From Mya arenaria (Eukaryota; Mollusca; Bivalvia; Myida; Myidae): a stretch of DNA of 64,000 bases. The position numbers were made by a program, and so were the translations under genes. Positions 35,001 to 47,800 of this stretch are shown in pieces; position 1 is the first letter of the stretch, and each line of letters opens with the position of its first letter. The notes under the pieces were generated by a model that had not been told where the DNA came from, did no database searches, and was given only the letters and a program-made list of their open reading frames with translations. The stretch spans positions 5,535,001 through 5,599,000 of the forward strand of contig NC_069135.1 of the NCBI RefSeq assembly GCF_026914265.1. The letters run 5' to 3'.

Positions 35001-36336
35001 TAGGTCACTAGGTCAATTAGTACAAAAACCTTGTGAACACAATAGAGGTCACAATTTTAGCCTAATCTCAATGCAACTTGGTCAGAATGATCATCTCTAT
35101 AAAATGTAGGTCAAGTTCGATATTGGGTCATCCGCAGTCAACAACTAGGTCACTAGGTCAATTAGTACAAAAACCTTGTGAACACAATAGAGGTCACAAT
35201 TTTAGCCTAATCTAAATGCAAGTTGGTCAGAATAATCATCTCTATAAAATCTAGGTCAAGTTCGATATTGGGTCATCCGCAGTCAATAACTAGGTCACTA
35301 GGTCAATTATTAGAGAAACCTTGTGAACACAACAGAGGTCACAATTTTGACCTAATATTTATGAAACTTGGTCAGACTGATCATCTCTATGAAATCTAGG
35401 TCAAGTTCGATATTGGGTCATCTGGGGTCAAAAACTAGGTCAGTAGGTCAATTAGTAGAAATACCTTGTGAACACATTAGAGGTCACAATTTTAGCCTAA
35501 TCTCAATGCAACTTGGTCAGAATGATCATCTCTATAAAATTTAGGTCAAGTTCGATATTGGGTCATCCGCGGTCAATAACTAGGTCACTAGGTCAATTAG
35601 TAGAAAAACCTTGTGAACACAATAGAGGTCACAATTTTAGCCTAATCTCAATGCAACTTGGTCAGAATGATCATCGCTATAAAATGTAGGTCAAGTTTGA
35701 TATTGGGTCATTCACGGTCAATAACTAGGTCACTAGGTCAATTAGTAGAAAAACCTTGTGAACACAATAGAGGTCACAATTTTAGCCTAATCTCAATGCA
35801 ACTTGGTCAGAATGATCATCTCTATATAATTTAGGTCAAGTTCGATATTGGGTCATCTGCGGTCAAAACATTGTTCAATTTATGCCCCTGGGGAGAAGAG
35901 GCCCTATCCTGGGGGGAGTCACAAGTTTTGCATAGGCTTATATAGAACAAAAAACTTCTTGTCTAAACCAACAATACATTGGCATTTTATATGTGGCATA
36001 ACCTAGTGGCCCGCTACCAAGATTGTTCAATTTGTGCACCTGTGGTGAAAAGAGGCCTCACCCTGGGTGTCACAAGTTTTACATAGGCTTATATAGGAAA
36101 AAACTTTAAAATTTTCTTGTCTGAAGCCACAAGGACTAGGTCTTAAATATTTGGTTTGAAGCATTGCCTACTGATAGGGTCATGTGGGGTAAAAAACTAG
36201 GTCAGTGGGACAAATAAAAAAGTGGCCTCTAGGGGCCATACTTTTCATTGGATCTTTATGATAATAGGTCAGAATGTTCACTTTATTTAGCAAAGCTACA
36301 GGTGAGCGATACAGGGCCATCATGGCCCTCTTGTAT
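32053..36336. mobile_element. AGCTCACCTG-type element enlarged by an internal satellite
   Basis: The left end is TTTAGCTCACCTGTCACGTA followed by GTGACAAGGTGAGCTTTTG, itself a small hairpin; a (GTCC)n run follows at 32103. The right end is ACAGGTGAGCGATACAGGG then CCATCATGGCCCTCTTG. Such ends are typical of a very common bivalve non-autonomous element. Between 32130 and 35870 it carries the 145-bp satellite; 35870-36300 is the element's own right part (CTTCTTGTCTAAACC, GCCCGCTACCAAGATTG). Confidence 0.75.
32130..35870. repeat. 145-bp satellite, about 25 copies, with 8-unit higher-order repeat
   Basis: The monomer starts CCTTGTGAACACAATAGAGG and includes TTGGTCAGAATGATCATC and ACTAGGTCACTAGGTCAA. 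Phase is kept exactly at 145 bp (for example 32282, 32427, 32572). Marker variants repeat at 1160 bp = 8 x 145: AACCCAGG at 33826 and 34986; CTGGGGTC at 34262 and 35422. So a block of eight monomers was duplicated recently. Confidence 0.95.
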
Positions 36337-36599
36337 GTATTTCACGCGGCACAATTGCGCCAAAATGCTGTATGAATCTTGCGAAGTTTGGATATTTCAA
36401 TTTCCGTTTTTGTGCTGTATTCATGTTCTTTTTGTCAGTTTGTATTTCACAAGCTAAAAGAGGAAACCATTTTCAGTTTATAACAAGAGCTATCACAGAG
36501 ACAGCGCCCTTGACTATTCCGCCGCTTTTCAGTGTAAGGATTGAAAAGTTTTGGCGAAACATGCATGGATCACTGTTAGATTAGATTTCAATGCAATAC

Positions 36600-38770
36600 A
36601 TGATGTGCGGAGATATTAACATAAATGTGGTTACATGCAAAATTTTAACCAGAATTTTTAAGTGTAATAATAAAGGGCCATTATTTGCAAAACACAGTTA
36701 TCTAACTTGATTATTCAATTAGGTTGGGTGGTTGAATACCATTGTATAAAGTCTCAATGCAATTCATTCATTAGTTGCTGAGATATTAACCTTACATGCA
36801 AATCCTTAACCAGAATTTCTGTGTCAAAAAATAAAGGCAAGTATTTGCATTAAATGCAAACTAGAGTTATCTAACTTGGAAAATTGAGTAAGTTGGATGG
36901 TTGAGTACCATTGTATCAAGTCTCAATGCAATACCTCAAGCAGTTGCTGAGATATTAACCTATGTGCATGGGTAAAAGTTGAGAATTTTGAAAATCCTGA
37001 AAAATGCTGGGGGCAAAGCCTTGGTCAGGGGTCCAGGGGGGCAGAGGCCCCCGGAAGCTCCTTGAACATAGCCATTTTAGTGGATATGAAATGCCTTTTC
37101 CAGGCTTTAATTTTAAATAATGAGGAGTATTGGAATAAGGTTTTTCAGACAAATATGACAATGAATAAGTATACTGATATACATGTGACACTACATACTG
37201 AAGAATATCTTGCATAAGCAAGCCAGTAATCATGATTTACTAATTTTATTTTAAAAACCTCAAAATTAACCATGCTAAAATACCATATTAATCTGTCACT
37301 TTAAAGAACATGGTGCAATAAGCAACTTGTCAAATCACTTCGCACTTCGGCCGAGATCGTTGCTAAGTTACCGGTACGGTACAAAAGACCATTAATCATT
37401 CTTGTTAATTGGCATCCTACTAATCAGCATTTTTGTAAATATCAAAGACATCATAAAACTGTCAAAACATAAAGAAAACAACATTACTAAGGTGTTATAA
37501 ATTATCTACAGTGTATAAAATTTTACGACATTTTGGGGGTAAAGTTGACATATACAGTACTGCAGTCGTCTGCACTTACACTCCGACCTGTTTTGGCAGT
37601 CTGATTTGATTTTTTTAGCAGCACTTCTGATAATAAACTTGTTTTTACAAGTCAGAGGTAATATTTCTTCTGTGTCTCAATCAAAAACACTGGTACTTGA
37701 CAAGTCTCAACCATGACGTATTTAATGGGTATTTTCCGAAAATCTAAAAATAGTAACAAATATCAAGTTTTTGTTTACATTGTTTCCGTCATTGTTTTTG
37801 TCTGAAAATTTAAGAAATTAGAAATTCTACCGCTTTTGAACACAAACTACCGCTATTGAGACCTAAATCTACCTCTCTGTCATTGCCAAAGCAAACTCAG
37901 CAAGTTTGCGGTTATTTTTGATAGGCCTGTTGTAAGTTTTTCGGTATCGGAAGTAGAGGATTACTTTATATGGAAAATGCTTAAAATAGCACATGACGTA
38001 TTGCAAAGGCTACGATCTACGCACACTTCTGGAGAAATGACCCGAAAACTGATGCTTTCTGTCACGGAAAGCCCACGAGAGAGATTAAATTCGAATTTCT
38101 TAAGATTGAAACTGAGATTTAAGCTTGCATATCATCGCTGACCAAACTTGAAAACAAAATACTACTCGCGCCTTTTTTTGAATATAATTGTGACTAAGGA
38201 CCGCGTCTACCATATATGGAAACTTTCGTGATTCTCCTCAATGACGTTAATCTTCCGATCGATTTGATTAGTCGAGCAGCAAGTCGTGTTTTCCCGCCTA
38301 TTTCCGTGAAATATACGTCACAGCGTCGTTTCAAAATACCGCAGTGTTCGGATAAGACAATAATAACATAAGTTATCGCAGATCTATACGAACGTCGAAG
38401 CATCGAACAAGCGATGGAAAATATATTACAAGGTCCCAGCCTACCCCCCCCCCCCCCCCCAATTTTCTCAACGGATCTCGACGAATTGGAAATTCGACCC
38501 TCCGGGAATACGAAAATCCGGAATTTCCGGATTAATCCGGAAAACTTTTACCCATGTATGTGTGCGTGCACGCAAAACCTTAACCAGAATTTCTAAGTCA
38601 AATATTAAAGGCCTATTTTTGGCATTACCGGTAAATGCAAAGTAGAGTTATTAAACTTGGTTAATTAAGTAGGTTGGATGGTTGAGTACATAAAGTCTCA
38701 ATGCAATACCTCAAGTAGTTGCTGAGATATTAACCTATGTGTGCTTGCACGCAAAACTTTAACCAAGGAA
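36600..38770. repeat. Degenerate tandem repeat, about 190-bp unit, split by a transposon
   Basis: Units end in AGTTGCTGAGATATTAACC (near 36770, 36945 and 38725) and contain CAAAACYTTAACCAGAATTT and AGTTATCTAACTTG. The third unit is interrupted at 36967-38556 by a clean insertion. Confidence 0.75.
36967..38556. mobile_element. 1.59-kb non-autonomous DNA transposon with 6-bp target duplication
   Basis: Inverted ends CATGGGTAAAAGTT (14 bp) are flanked by direct TATGTG on both sides (36961-36966 and 38557-38562). The empty site survives in the neighbouring repeat unit near 38735 (AACCTATGTGTGCTTGCAC), which confirms the limits. Interior: a GC-rich patch near 37000-37060, a poly-C run at 38445-38460, and short ATCCGGAATTTCCGGATTAA palindromes near the right end. 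No convincing transposase frame. Confidence 0.85.
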
Positions 38771-40770
38771 TCGACCTGTCAGTAAAATAGAATTTGTCAT
38801 AAGATATTTTTTCATCTTAACAAGAAATGTTTAACATAACAGCAGTTTCAAATTATTTTTTTTGTTTATTAATCATATTTTGTTGTCTGGCTAACTGTGG
38901 TTAGGGGATTTTGCCTGTTCTCATGTCAAAAGGACAAGTGGGATATAGCCAGCACTTTTTTTTGCACTTAATTCCAGTAAGATGTTCAACTCATTTTTTA
39001 TCACTTGTACCTATACCACATTTCAATACCATTATAGTGTGTGGTTATATTTTTGGTTCAGTTGGTTAGATTAAAATGTTACTTTGGGACTTCTGTTTTT
39101 TATGCGAGTTCATATAGGGCGAGAGTTGAAGCAAAAGGGCACTGAACTGCAAAATATTTGACCTTATCATCCCATAATTAGTTCATCCATAAAAAAAAAC
39201 ATCAGAAATAATGGAATTACAAGCTGAAGACATATTGATATGTGAATTTCATGTGGTACTAATAATGAACACAACCTCTGCATCATCTCATGATAAACAT
39301 TCTGACCAGTGACCTAGAGAATCTGACCAGTGACCTGTAGAAACTGACCAGTGACCTAGATAATCTGACCAGTGACCTGGAGAATCTGACCAGTGATCTA
39401 GAGAATCTGACCAGTGACCTAGAGAATCTGACCAGTGACCTAGAGAAACAAACATTGGTCTTGAAAGTGACATGCAGGCTTTTCATGGAAAATAGCACAG
39501 GTGTAGCAAGGTTACAACATCGTGCGGACAGAGGCAAAGATGGAGTGATTTGTCTTTTTATTTGTACAAAATTTACAAGAACACAAAAAGAGGCATCCAG
39601 TCACTTGTTCATCATGGATCTGGAAAATAAAGAAATTTAGGTCAAGCTATTTTCATTGAATTATATTGACAGATATGTATATGGTACAAAAATGTATTTA
39701 GATCGATTCAACATGTACAGTAATCCTCTGGACTTGTGGAAACCAGACTAAGATATCTTAAGTTTTAACAAGATAATGATGGATTGAACACAATAGCTTT
39801 TCTGCTGGGTTATTATTCAGTTGAAAAAAGAACACAACAACAATTCATATGGTCCTAGTTGAGATACAAAAATATTATGCAAACTCCATACCCTTTAATT
39901 ACAACTATTCACCAAGAGTTTGGACACCTTAAAATGATTAACAAATTTGCTGTCGGCACACCTTAAAATGATTAACAAATTTGCTGTCGGCATACATAGA
40001 AAATTACCTCAAAAACATTTTTCAATGTCCGACCTAAAATTAAAACCTACTTTATCCTTTGATCAGGTTTGTGTGTTTCCCCATTGGATGGCAGATTTCA
40101 TTAATAGGTACATAAGTTGTAAATAAGCTAGATGAAGTGTGGTTTGTCTGATCAACATTTTAACTGAATAAAGAGTTAACAATATCTGCCTTTTGTTTTG
40201 TTTCTGAAATATCCAATCACCTTCTTACTGAATTTGGTTTCAATGCATATTATTGTATGATTGTTGTCATTATTGATCCTTCTTACAGTATATTTATTGC
40301 CTGTGTTGTTTATCATTGCTCCATAGTTCCCACATGGTCAGATAATAAATCGGGCAGCCAAATACACCATACTGTATATAGCATGTTTGAGTATAGGCTG
40401 GTTAGAAAATATTAAACAATCAGATAAATGATAATAAATAACTTGTCTCAGAACCTTCAAACCTGTCCGAAATGTTTGAATTGGGTGTCCGAACTTTAAG
40501 GTGTATTACAACAGTTGAAAATGTCAAAGTTATTCATTTAGACCTCCATTTCGTTGTATTTTGCTTATTTTACAGTGTCTGCTTCGGGTTGTTTTCATAC
40601 TTACATTTTATCAAGAAGGACTTGAAAGCTGTGCTGCTGTCTCTGCTGCAGCCTCCATCTCTGCAGCTTCAAGTTCATGAGCAATGAAGATAGCCAAACC
40701 AAACAACGCAACACCCTTTACCAAGGACCTGCAAACATTAATGTAGTAATCTGTAGGTCAATCAACATTG
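38771..40770. other. Intergenic, no gene seen
   Basis: Holds the 21-bp tandem array at 39300-39450 and a 34-bp tandem duplication at about 39927-39994 (CACCTTAAAATGATTAACAA). No splice-consistent coding sequence found. Confidence 0.4.
39296..39450. repeat. 21-bp tandem repeat, about 7 copies
   Basis: Unit TCTGACCAGTGACCTAGAGA plus one base. Because 21 is a multiple of three, both strands show open repeats such as FSRSLVR; there is no start context or flanking exon to make that a gene. Confidence 0.9.
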
Positions 40771-41021
40771 ATGCATCAATCATTTGTAACCTAGGCCCCT
40801 TCCCCCCAGTGAAAGCGGTGGTTTGTTTTCGCGCCGTAAATAGCAGAGAAAGGGCATAGACTATGATGTCCCCTAAGTGGGGGGCATTCAGTGGGGATTT
40901 TACCAGCAGTATGTCCCCGCAGGACAGAGATTTTTGCCAGGGATTGGCTGGACCGAAAGATTTAGTCCCTGCTATTCAGCGGACACCTGGGAGGGGCCTA
41001 GGTTACAATTGACTGGTGCAT
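40771..41021. mobile_element. MITE, ATGCACCAGTC family, copy 3
   Basis: The left end is decayed (ATGCATCAATCATTTGTAAC) and the right end is intact (GGTTACAATTGACTGGTGCA). The interior has the GC-rich family sequence (ATTTTACCAGCAGTATGTCC, GATTGGCTGGACCGAAAG). Shorter than copy 1 because of an internal loss. Confidence 0.8.
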
Positions 41022-43176
41022 AGGGGTTAAGTCGTATCTTTCTTTATCAGGAGTCATCAATTCACACAGGAATAAAAAATTATATGATTTAGACAATTCT
41101 AAGACATAGATAACAAACTTATAACAGATGTAACAGTCCGCTGTAGGCGACGGATGTGCGTTCATAGTAAAACATTCCGTTATAGACGGAAGTACGTTCA
41201 AAGTATGTATGTTTACTTGGTTGGTAATATGCAAATTAGCAAAGCCCGGGCTCTGTGTAGATCAAGAATTTACTGTTTATAAAGACCAGCGGACCCCTTC
41301 AGGGTTGAGCATGCTATTCTCTGAAGGGATCTGTAGGTGTTTGTTTGACGTCGCACGTGTAGTGATCTGGGAACCAGTCACTTTATCTATTATTATCTAT
41401 CTAAGTAACCAGTCTAATAGAAGCTTATGTAGGGAACCAGCTAACAGGAAATAGACACACTTTGACTGACAACGAATAAGACGTGACGTACATTAACGTT
41501 CTGACTATCACTTTTAGATCCATCATCATCCTTTACAAGATTAGACGCTTGAGCGCATCTTTATTCAGGTATGTTATTTGGATGTTAGTTTATATGGCCG
41601 GGATCACAATACATGTTACACAGATATACTGTTTAGTATTTGATCAATCATTGTCAAATTAGGTTAGCAAAGTAGTGAAATGATCACATTTCTTAGGGTG
41701 CCAAACAAGTGCACAATTTACTATGTATGTATCTGAGTGTTTGCTTCATGTGAATTTTCTAAAAATGTATTATGGTTGAGCTACCATACTCATAATTTGT
41801 TGCTTCTTGGTCAACGATGCACAAAAAGTTACTTATATAGTCCACAGGCATCTGGCTCATTGTTTGTGGCTAAAATGTGGATTAATATCATTTTCGTAAA
41901 TGTACCATGCGCAAATGCCTTCGATTTTGTCGTGCAATAAGAAACTAGAAAGATGAAAAAATAATAGAAATTAATGAATCCACCATCCAAATAAAACTAT
42001 TTTATGAGAGTATCAAGCCAATAACAAGTCATTTTAGTACCATCTGTAAGGGTCATTCCAAAAGCTTTGTACGAAGTCAACTGCACCCATTGGTGACGCC
42101 ATTTGTTATGATCACAAGGTCAATATTTTAAGAAAGAAAAATAAACATGCATGAAATGATCGTAGTCACCAAGGTGCTTGATTTGGAGGTTAATGCGTCT
42201 GAAGATTTTGACTTTCGTAATTAAGTGAAAACGGCAAATATGAAAACGGCTCTTATCTGTCATATCAATGCTTTACACAGTAATTTCCCCTCTATTATTA
42301 TTTCCTTCGATCATACTTTAAAGATCGTCTCTCGGAACACACTAAGCGGCAAGTCGAATCCAGAAAAAAACACTCTTCAACTTCGTCTATAAATGTAACA
42401 ACCAATAGTAGTTAAACGGTATACAGGTCGATTAAGTTTTGTATTGGAGGTGTACATGTAATTTATGAACCAGAGCCGATCTTAGTTTATCGTTGAAATG
42501 TTGTGCTCCGATTTCTTGAAAGTCCCTTATTACCGGGTGTAGCTAACAACACTGTTTTTGTCTTTGCATATTTTGCCTAATTTTTGGTTCTAAGACTAAC
42601 AACTACTTTTTTGGTAAAATCAAGTCTAAGTTAAAAGCGTATTAGATCTACCATAAAATTTGTTGAGAACGTGGGAACAGGTATAGTTTAAAAATAAGTA
42701 TGATGTCACGGTCCAATGTATGTATCGAGTCAGTCACGTGCACCAATAACTAAAACAGAGTGCACCAAAAGCGATGAAGACTAGTGAATAAATTGACAAT
42801 ACAAACCTGAAAAGTTAAAAATGCTCATCTGTGTAATGATTTAAAAGCTATACTTTGTGTTCAGTTCTTTGGAGATTTACTGTGACCAGATTTGCAAAGT
42901 GATGTATTAAGATGCAATGAAGTCTGGTTCGTACTTCATAGTGAAACTTTATGTATGTTGTCACATTGTGACGTATTGGGGAACCAAACGACAAATATGA
43001 GATACGTTATCATCATAAGATACGAGGATTGCCAGCGACAGAGTAAGAGAGAGAGTGCGAATTATTCTCGAAGGCCACTATATTTGGAATAAAGTCTTTT
43101 TCTTTTTTCATGAAAATAAACAATTAATGCTATTGCTCCTTAATTAATTTGAAACTTCAAAGATTCAATCACAAAG
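41022..43176. other. Intergenic upstream of HAL, no gene seen
   Basis: AT-rich with no coding signal on either strand. The HAL promoter and any 5' untranslated exon should lie in its last part, but I cannot place a start site. Confidence 0.4.
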
Positions 43177-44769
43177 ATGAAATTATCCGTGCGTATTCGC
43201 GGAGACTGGTTCGCCGTGCCATGTAAGGCGACGGACAAGATCGCTTGGTTTGGCGAGGAGGCGCTCCGTCGCTACTACCGGAAGAAGAATCTGGAAGGCA
43301 CTGACCGGAGGGAGAAAGTTTTTGAGGTGCGCAAGGCTAAGGGCGGTGCTATTCTGGATCCCTCTGATAGCATTCGAGACATTCTAGATGACAATGACTT
43401 TGTTACCGTTGGTAAGAACTTTCTGTTATGTTAAGATCAAAGTTCATCACGTCTCATAAACTGATTTGAAGACATTTCTTGGATTTATAAAGACTTACAC
43501 ATGCATTTTATGTTGCGCTCTCATATATCCGAAGTTCATTTGCGGGACAAGAAACAATAAGCACTATAGAATTTAAAAAGACTAGTGCATTTACACCAGC
43601 CAATATAGTGTATTGTATGATTATATAATTAAGGATGAGATACGAAATAAGAACGATTCCCATAAAGTTATGTGTACATAAAAGTCCAACATTAGAAGAT
43701 TACCACAATGGAAAATAAAAACAAATAAGACATAGCATTGTCAGCTCTTTTTATAATAAATCATTTCTATAGCCCCATACAAACTGATTTATTAAAACTC
43801 CTTGTTTATTGCCAGTTTTGGAGAGCGACATGTCGAGCCCTCTCACGGGGCCGGCGGAACCCGTATACCTGGAGGAGAAAATGTATCCTTCCGCTTGACA
43901 TTTACACAGCGCTTTGAGGATAGTTGTGGGATGAAGTGCGTCAATGGTACTTTTTGAATGGACCCAAAATATCATATTGGCATCAACTCTTAAGCATCAA
44001 TCGCCGTATAGTTCCTTCGGTAAAATCAGCAGTCCCCTGATCGGTTTAGAGGCTAGGCAGTAGAGAAACTATAAATTGGAACACTAAGCCGGTCAATACC
44101 GGTTGATATTTTGATTTTATGATTTGTTGACAGGCATGTCAAAACTGATCGCCCGGCTGTACCGGTTCCACACATAGATGCACCAACTAAACATGATATT
44201 ATATACTTTTAACGCTCTACAGAAAACAAAAGGCCTCGTTATGCATACACATGTTTTGTCTTCTTCATTCATTTTATTCCGAATGCAACCGTCAAAAGGA
44301 TGACTGAAGACGAGTGTCTTCTGTACTTAACGTCTAGATGACGCAGCACGTGCAGCGTTATTGAGTACCGAGTGTGTCCGACAATACCTTTTCACCACTG
44401 ACTGAATCAAACTGTCTCACGAAATGGTTTCTGATTCAATGATTGTAAAATCGATTCCTGCTTTGATGAACAATGTTTTCATTAACACGCGTGGTCATTC
44501 ATTACACTGCTTCCTTAACCCCAAACACAGATCGACGTCTAGCGTGGATAAGGCTACGGAGGTAAGGAACTTTTCTTCTTCTTCTTAACTTCTTCTTCTT
44601 TTTTCTTCTTCTTCTTCTTCTTCTTCTTCTTCTTCTTCTTCTTCTTCTTCTTCTTCTTCTTCTTCTTCTTTGTATTCTTCTTTGTATTCTTCTTTGTATT
44701 CTTCTTTGTATTCTTCTTCTTCTTTGTATTCTTCTTCTTCATAATCTTCTTCTTCGTCTTCGTCGTCTT

Positions 44770-44801
<32 letters not shown>

Positions 44802-44823
44802 TCGCCGCCGTCGCCGTCATCGG

Positions 44824-44854
<31 letters not shown>

Positions 44855-47800
44855 TTCTTCATTTTCTTCTTCTTCTTCTTCTTCTTCTTCTTATTCTTCT
44901 TCTTCTTCTTCTTCTTCTTCTTCTTCTTCTTTTTGTTCTTCTACGTCATCGTTACCATAGTAATGACACAATACACCCGTACTTTTCAGTACATGTCGCT
45001 GGACGGCAATAGTCTGTCCTTAGACGATCTGGTTCGCCTGGGGAAAGGACACTATCTCATTAAGGTAAGTGTGTTCGCTCAATTTTAATGATTTGGAATG
45101 TCATCGTCAGTGTTTCATTTTATTTTTTTGCTGCCCTTTCTGAGTCCTGAATACATAGTTTTTTCGCTAAGGAGTCATTCGTCTTAACAGAATGCATGTT
45201 AAATACACCCGAAACTCTGTTTGGTAATCTCAGATGGTTGCAAGTGTTACGGACTATGCGAGTCATAGTACAGTTTCATAAGAAGACATGTACACAATTT
45301 GTCCATGGCCCTTCAAAATGAGTTCTAGCAAACGGTTCCGCTAGTATTCTGTATAACCACTGACATAGAGATATATTGACAATTGTAAGTAAAACCAAAT
45401 GTACTAAGTGCCGCAATTATGACACTTTTTTACTCTAATTCACGAACTCGTGAGTGTGAAGTGCATCAAAACAAAAACAGCCAACTTTTTTCGATCAAGT
45501 TTTGTTCTTATCTCTGAGAGGGGAAACATCTGTCTCCTTCCTCTTAAGGAATAACTGAACGGAGTGTCTAATGTCGAATACAGCTATTAATTTGGCCTGA
45601 TACAGATAATGGACAAATCACAACAACATAAACCGATTTTGTGATTGTATTTGTTTGGTTAAAAACGTTCTGATTTGTCTATAGTTCCTCTCTCTAAAGA
45701 TACTGTATAATTGCGGATGTTAGCGGCCCGGCATTGAAATTGACACTCGAATATGACTTAAATCACATCTGTCAAAATGCATACTCTATTGAGTCATTTC
45801 TGGGTACCAAACTGTCACTTATGCCCACGTGTCAATAGCAATATGCTTTTCTTTATCTTTATCGGCTCACAGCCAGCAACATTCTGGAATCGCCCTAACG
45901 ACATATAACTTTTGCTAATAAGCTATAAGTTTGATTACAATATACTTTGACCTAAAGGTGACATGTGTGTATTTCTTTTATCTCATGGCCACGTATTTCT
46001 TACATAAACCACGCCTTAGTTATGTCGTGACCACATATTACATATAAATTATATAAAATTATTTGCGTCTGTCCCCTGTGGTATATTTATATTCACACAC
46101 AGAGGGTATGTATTATAACAGGCTAGTAAATAATAACTTAAACATTGTTTCTGTCCCTGTGGTCGTGGACGTGACTTTCTTACTTGTTCCCACGACATAT
46201 TGAGCTGTAGGAACGAGATACTATAAGTAGTAAGTGGTGGCCACGATACTAAAAAAGATATTTGTCAACTTATTTCCAAAATTGATTACACTGAACGAGC
46301 AGGTTGATGTCTGTTGTGCGTTCCACCTGCCTTGCACCGAAATAGTATGCATTGTTAATATAAACAACATTATACAATATTATATTATCAGATTGTGTTG
46401 TGTTGCTGTTTTTGTAAAATAAGAAGTTCCCATCCAGACCCGAACATCAGCAAAATGATCGAGCCATTTCCCAATCTTTTACTTCGACACATTACATGTA
46501 CATCATGAAATTATTCAAAGTAACTTATGGTTTACGCTTTTTTCAAAGCGCATTCTCTTGCACATCATGTTGATATACATCATTGCTGAATTTTCTAAAT
46601 ACTAGTAGTACTATTTCTAGATCTGGAAAATACAATTTGACTCAGGTACAGATCTTGCTCAAGTAGTATTTTTCTAAAGAATTTGTATTTATAAATGCGT
46701 TTTTAGAACATTTTAATCATGCGGTTATGTAATAAAATGAGCTAAGCTTGAGAATGAGAATTGACTGAAGGACTTTTGTGACATTGGGACCAGATGTTTC
46801 ATTTCAGTTGACGCCCGAGTCTGAGATGGCTGTTTCCAAGGCCCGTGCCTTGCTGGAGGACATCGTCAACCAAAACAAAGGTCAGAGTGACTTGTTAGAG
46901 GCTTGGGTGGAGTTTTAAACACCTTAAATTGTTCCAAGTTAACTTCATGTCTATATTACAGTAAATCATGCTGCTTAGACTATACCACACTATTCCATTT
47001 AACACTGGACTTAACAAAGAAATTTTAGCCAAACCACAATAAGAGCTTTTTTGTTTCTTGTTCCTTGGAGGATTATAGCTTGCGCGAGTGTAGGATGATA
47101 TCCCCCCCGGATGATTGCCCCCCCCCCCAGACATTAGCCCCTAGGACCATATCCCCCCGGATGATAGCCCTCCCAGACAATAGCCCCCCCCCCCCCCCCC
47201 AGACAATAGCCCCCCTGCATATATATATATAAATGACTTTACATATATACACTATTTTGAATTATTTAAGTAAATAAAACATATAATGTCATTATCGCAT
47301 TAAGGATTATCACCCTATCAAATAATTAAAGGTCAATGCAAATGATAATTAAAGGTGAGAACTTACTGATCAAAGGTTATTAAATAAGTGCTTAGTCAAC
47401 AAATAACAGAGAAAACAATTAAATTTTAAAATAATAAATGTTTCATTGTAAAATCACATGCTTTTTCCGTTTATTTTTCACTATTCATGATTTTTTTTTT
47501 CATTGATTTATGCCTTTGGGTTGTTTCATTTTATAATAAAAATCATTGTTTTGCAAATTTGCTTAAATAAACTGGTTATAATATGCATTTTAATAATGTT
47601 GGGGGGGGATATCGTCCGTTTTTTCACTAAGACTAAGGGGGCTATCTTCCGGGAGGGCTATGGTCCTAGGGGCTAATGTCTGGGGGGCAATCATCCGGGG
47701 GGGGGGGATATTATCCGTACCTCAGCTTGCGCATCCCAAGTGCGCCACTCCAACGTCAAATCCTGATCCACCCTGTTCTGTCATTGAAGAAAAAAAAACC

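Noticed and set aside
32130-35870. Possible coding repeats in the 145-bp satellite (for example a 71-codon frame at 34643)
   Set aside because: 145 is not a multiple of three, so no frame persists, and the sequence is a decayed transposon interior.
39283-39537. Frame with seven FSRSLVR repeats
   Set aside because: By-product of a 21-bp tandem repeat; no gene context or splice partners.
44554-44862. 102-codon frame of poly-Met, poly-Ala and poly-Lys
   Set aside because: Translation of the CTT triplet tract in HAL intron 3, between well-supported exons on the other strand.
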